Positions 63,325 to 64,000 of a stretch of DNA of 64,000 nucleotides are shown here, piece after piece. Position 1 is the first letter of the stretch, and the number at the start of each line of letters is the position of its first letter. The stretch is taken from positions 28,624,198-28,688,197 of the forward strand of contig CM075937.1 of the NCBI GenBank assembly GCA_038030265.1. Reading direction: 5' to 3'. The stretch is from Corythucha ciliata. Lineage: Eukaryota > Arthropoda > Insecta > Hemiptera > Tingidae. The notes below the pieces were generated by a model. The model did no database searches. It had not been told where the DNA came from and was given only the letters and a program-made list of their open reading frames with translations. A program made the position numbers and the translations under genes.

Positions 63325-63809
63325 ATCAATCCAGATGACGACGCGTATCACCTTTCCCTGGATCAACTGTTTCTTGGAGTTGCCGTCGCTGAAGAACTGA
63401 AAAAACCGACGATACAATCTAAACCTGACATGAATATAAATTTCCAGGAAAGAAGAAAAAACTTTCTGATCTCGCTGGTAAAAGGAATCACTAAAAGATA
63501 CGATTTTAATAGCGACGTCTTCAAAGTTATTCGAATACTTGAACCGAAATTTGCGACGAGTTCCACGAGGGAGTCCTTTAATTCAATTCTACAAGTGTGC
63601 GGCGTTTTTCCCCGAGCAATGCCCAAAGACCCAGAAGAAGTTCAGAAGTTGGTGGAATGCTTCACACTGAGTCTGACGTTTTCTGGCGTAAAGTAATTTT
63701 ATATCTCAATGGGGATCAGAAATGCTTGTGCATGAGCATGATAGTTATGGATACCTTGAATTTTGTTACAGGTTGGACAATGAAGCAACTTCCAAAACAA
63801 AAAAATTGA
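63325..63809 (+). pseudogene. hAT-related transposase C-terminal fragment
   Basis: The open frame from 63325 includes YHLSLDQLFLG, then RRKNFLISLVKGITKRYDFN and RILEPKFATS, VFPRAMP: the block preceding the dimerisation end in a widespread hAT-derived protein group (N.LPLDQIYLG.., C..FYIE....I..RF). The frame moves near 63660, after which FWRKVILYLNGDQ and MDTLNF follow in another frame. A decayed fragment; the final SNA.VER motif is absent. Confidence 0.5.
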
Positions 63810-64000
63810 ACTTTTAACAATCTGATATGGACGGGAGAGATTGAAAAACACGTTTAAAACCAGAAATCAACCTTAGTTGGCAATATTAATATAGTAATTA
63901 ATCGTTTCTTAGAATTTGGTATTTGAATTTCCCGCTTGAGGCGACGTCACAATATTGTAATCATTTTCCGAATTCCCCTGGCCAGGAAAGCAGTGGAATG

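Overview
The window is eukaryotic, almost certainly insect DNA. Coding stretches are broken by short introns of about 65-110 nt with GT/AG borders. The mobile elements are animal types: Ty3/gypsy retrotransposons including an errantivirus-like one, Tc1/mariner-like elements with TA target duplications, P-element-like THAP transposases, PIF/Harbinger, MULE and hAT pieces, a Penelope-like element and a LINE. I see no rRNA, no convincing tRNA gene and nothing prokaryotic. The species cannot be named from sequence alone.

Layout. 1-6950 is repeat DNA: foldback fragments, two small terminal exons, a minisatellite, poly(A) tracts of 21 and 299 bases, a 308/147-bp satellite, a foldback MITE and a 30-bp minisatellite. 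6958-7457 is a 500-base assembly gap. 7458-21832 is a nested pair of retrotransposons on the minus strand. The outer, errantivirus-like element A has an integrase ORF that continues into a SUMO-protease (Ulp1/SENP, C48) domain before it enters the gap. The inner element B (9161-17896) has complete LTRs, TTCC target duplications, an Arg-tRNA-type primer site and a SAP-domain Gag. 21845-27895 is a row of foldback and Tc1/mariner-like elements, one carrying an intact spliced transposase. 28480-33783 holds elements with a hairpin-ended terminal repeat that carry exon-like cargo, plus a 962-bp tandem duplication. 33784-42754 holds foldbacks, MITEs and transposase fragments (Psq-type HTH, Harbinger, MULE). 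42929-48102 is a decayed P-element-like gene with a foldback in its second intron. 48103-53030 is gene-poor. 53042-53844 is a candidate five-exon small gene. 54828-57410 is the end of a Penelope-like element. 58674-63809 is a graveyard of THAP, LINE, Penelope, gypsy and hAT remnants.

Two themes recur. First, small terminal exons with conserved intron positions and a C-terminus resembling TG(K/N)..VI.IFK occur at 1.3, 32.2, 33.2 and 53.7 kb; a further exon pair at 30.3-30.9 kb ends in GKLVIF. The copies at 1.3 and 53.7 kb share the same downstream repeats, so a gene end and its flank have been copied together. Second, most non-coding elements are foldbacks with very long inverted repeats, many starting CAGGGTG, alongside one apparently intact transposase source.

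The best candidates for something new are the integrase-Ulp1 fusion in element A, the microgene whose first exon (start codon plus splice donor) is repeated five times in tandem, and the exon cargo of the hairpin-TIR elements.
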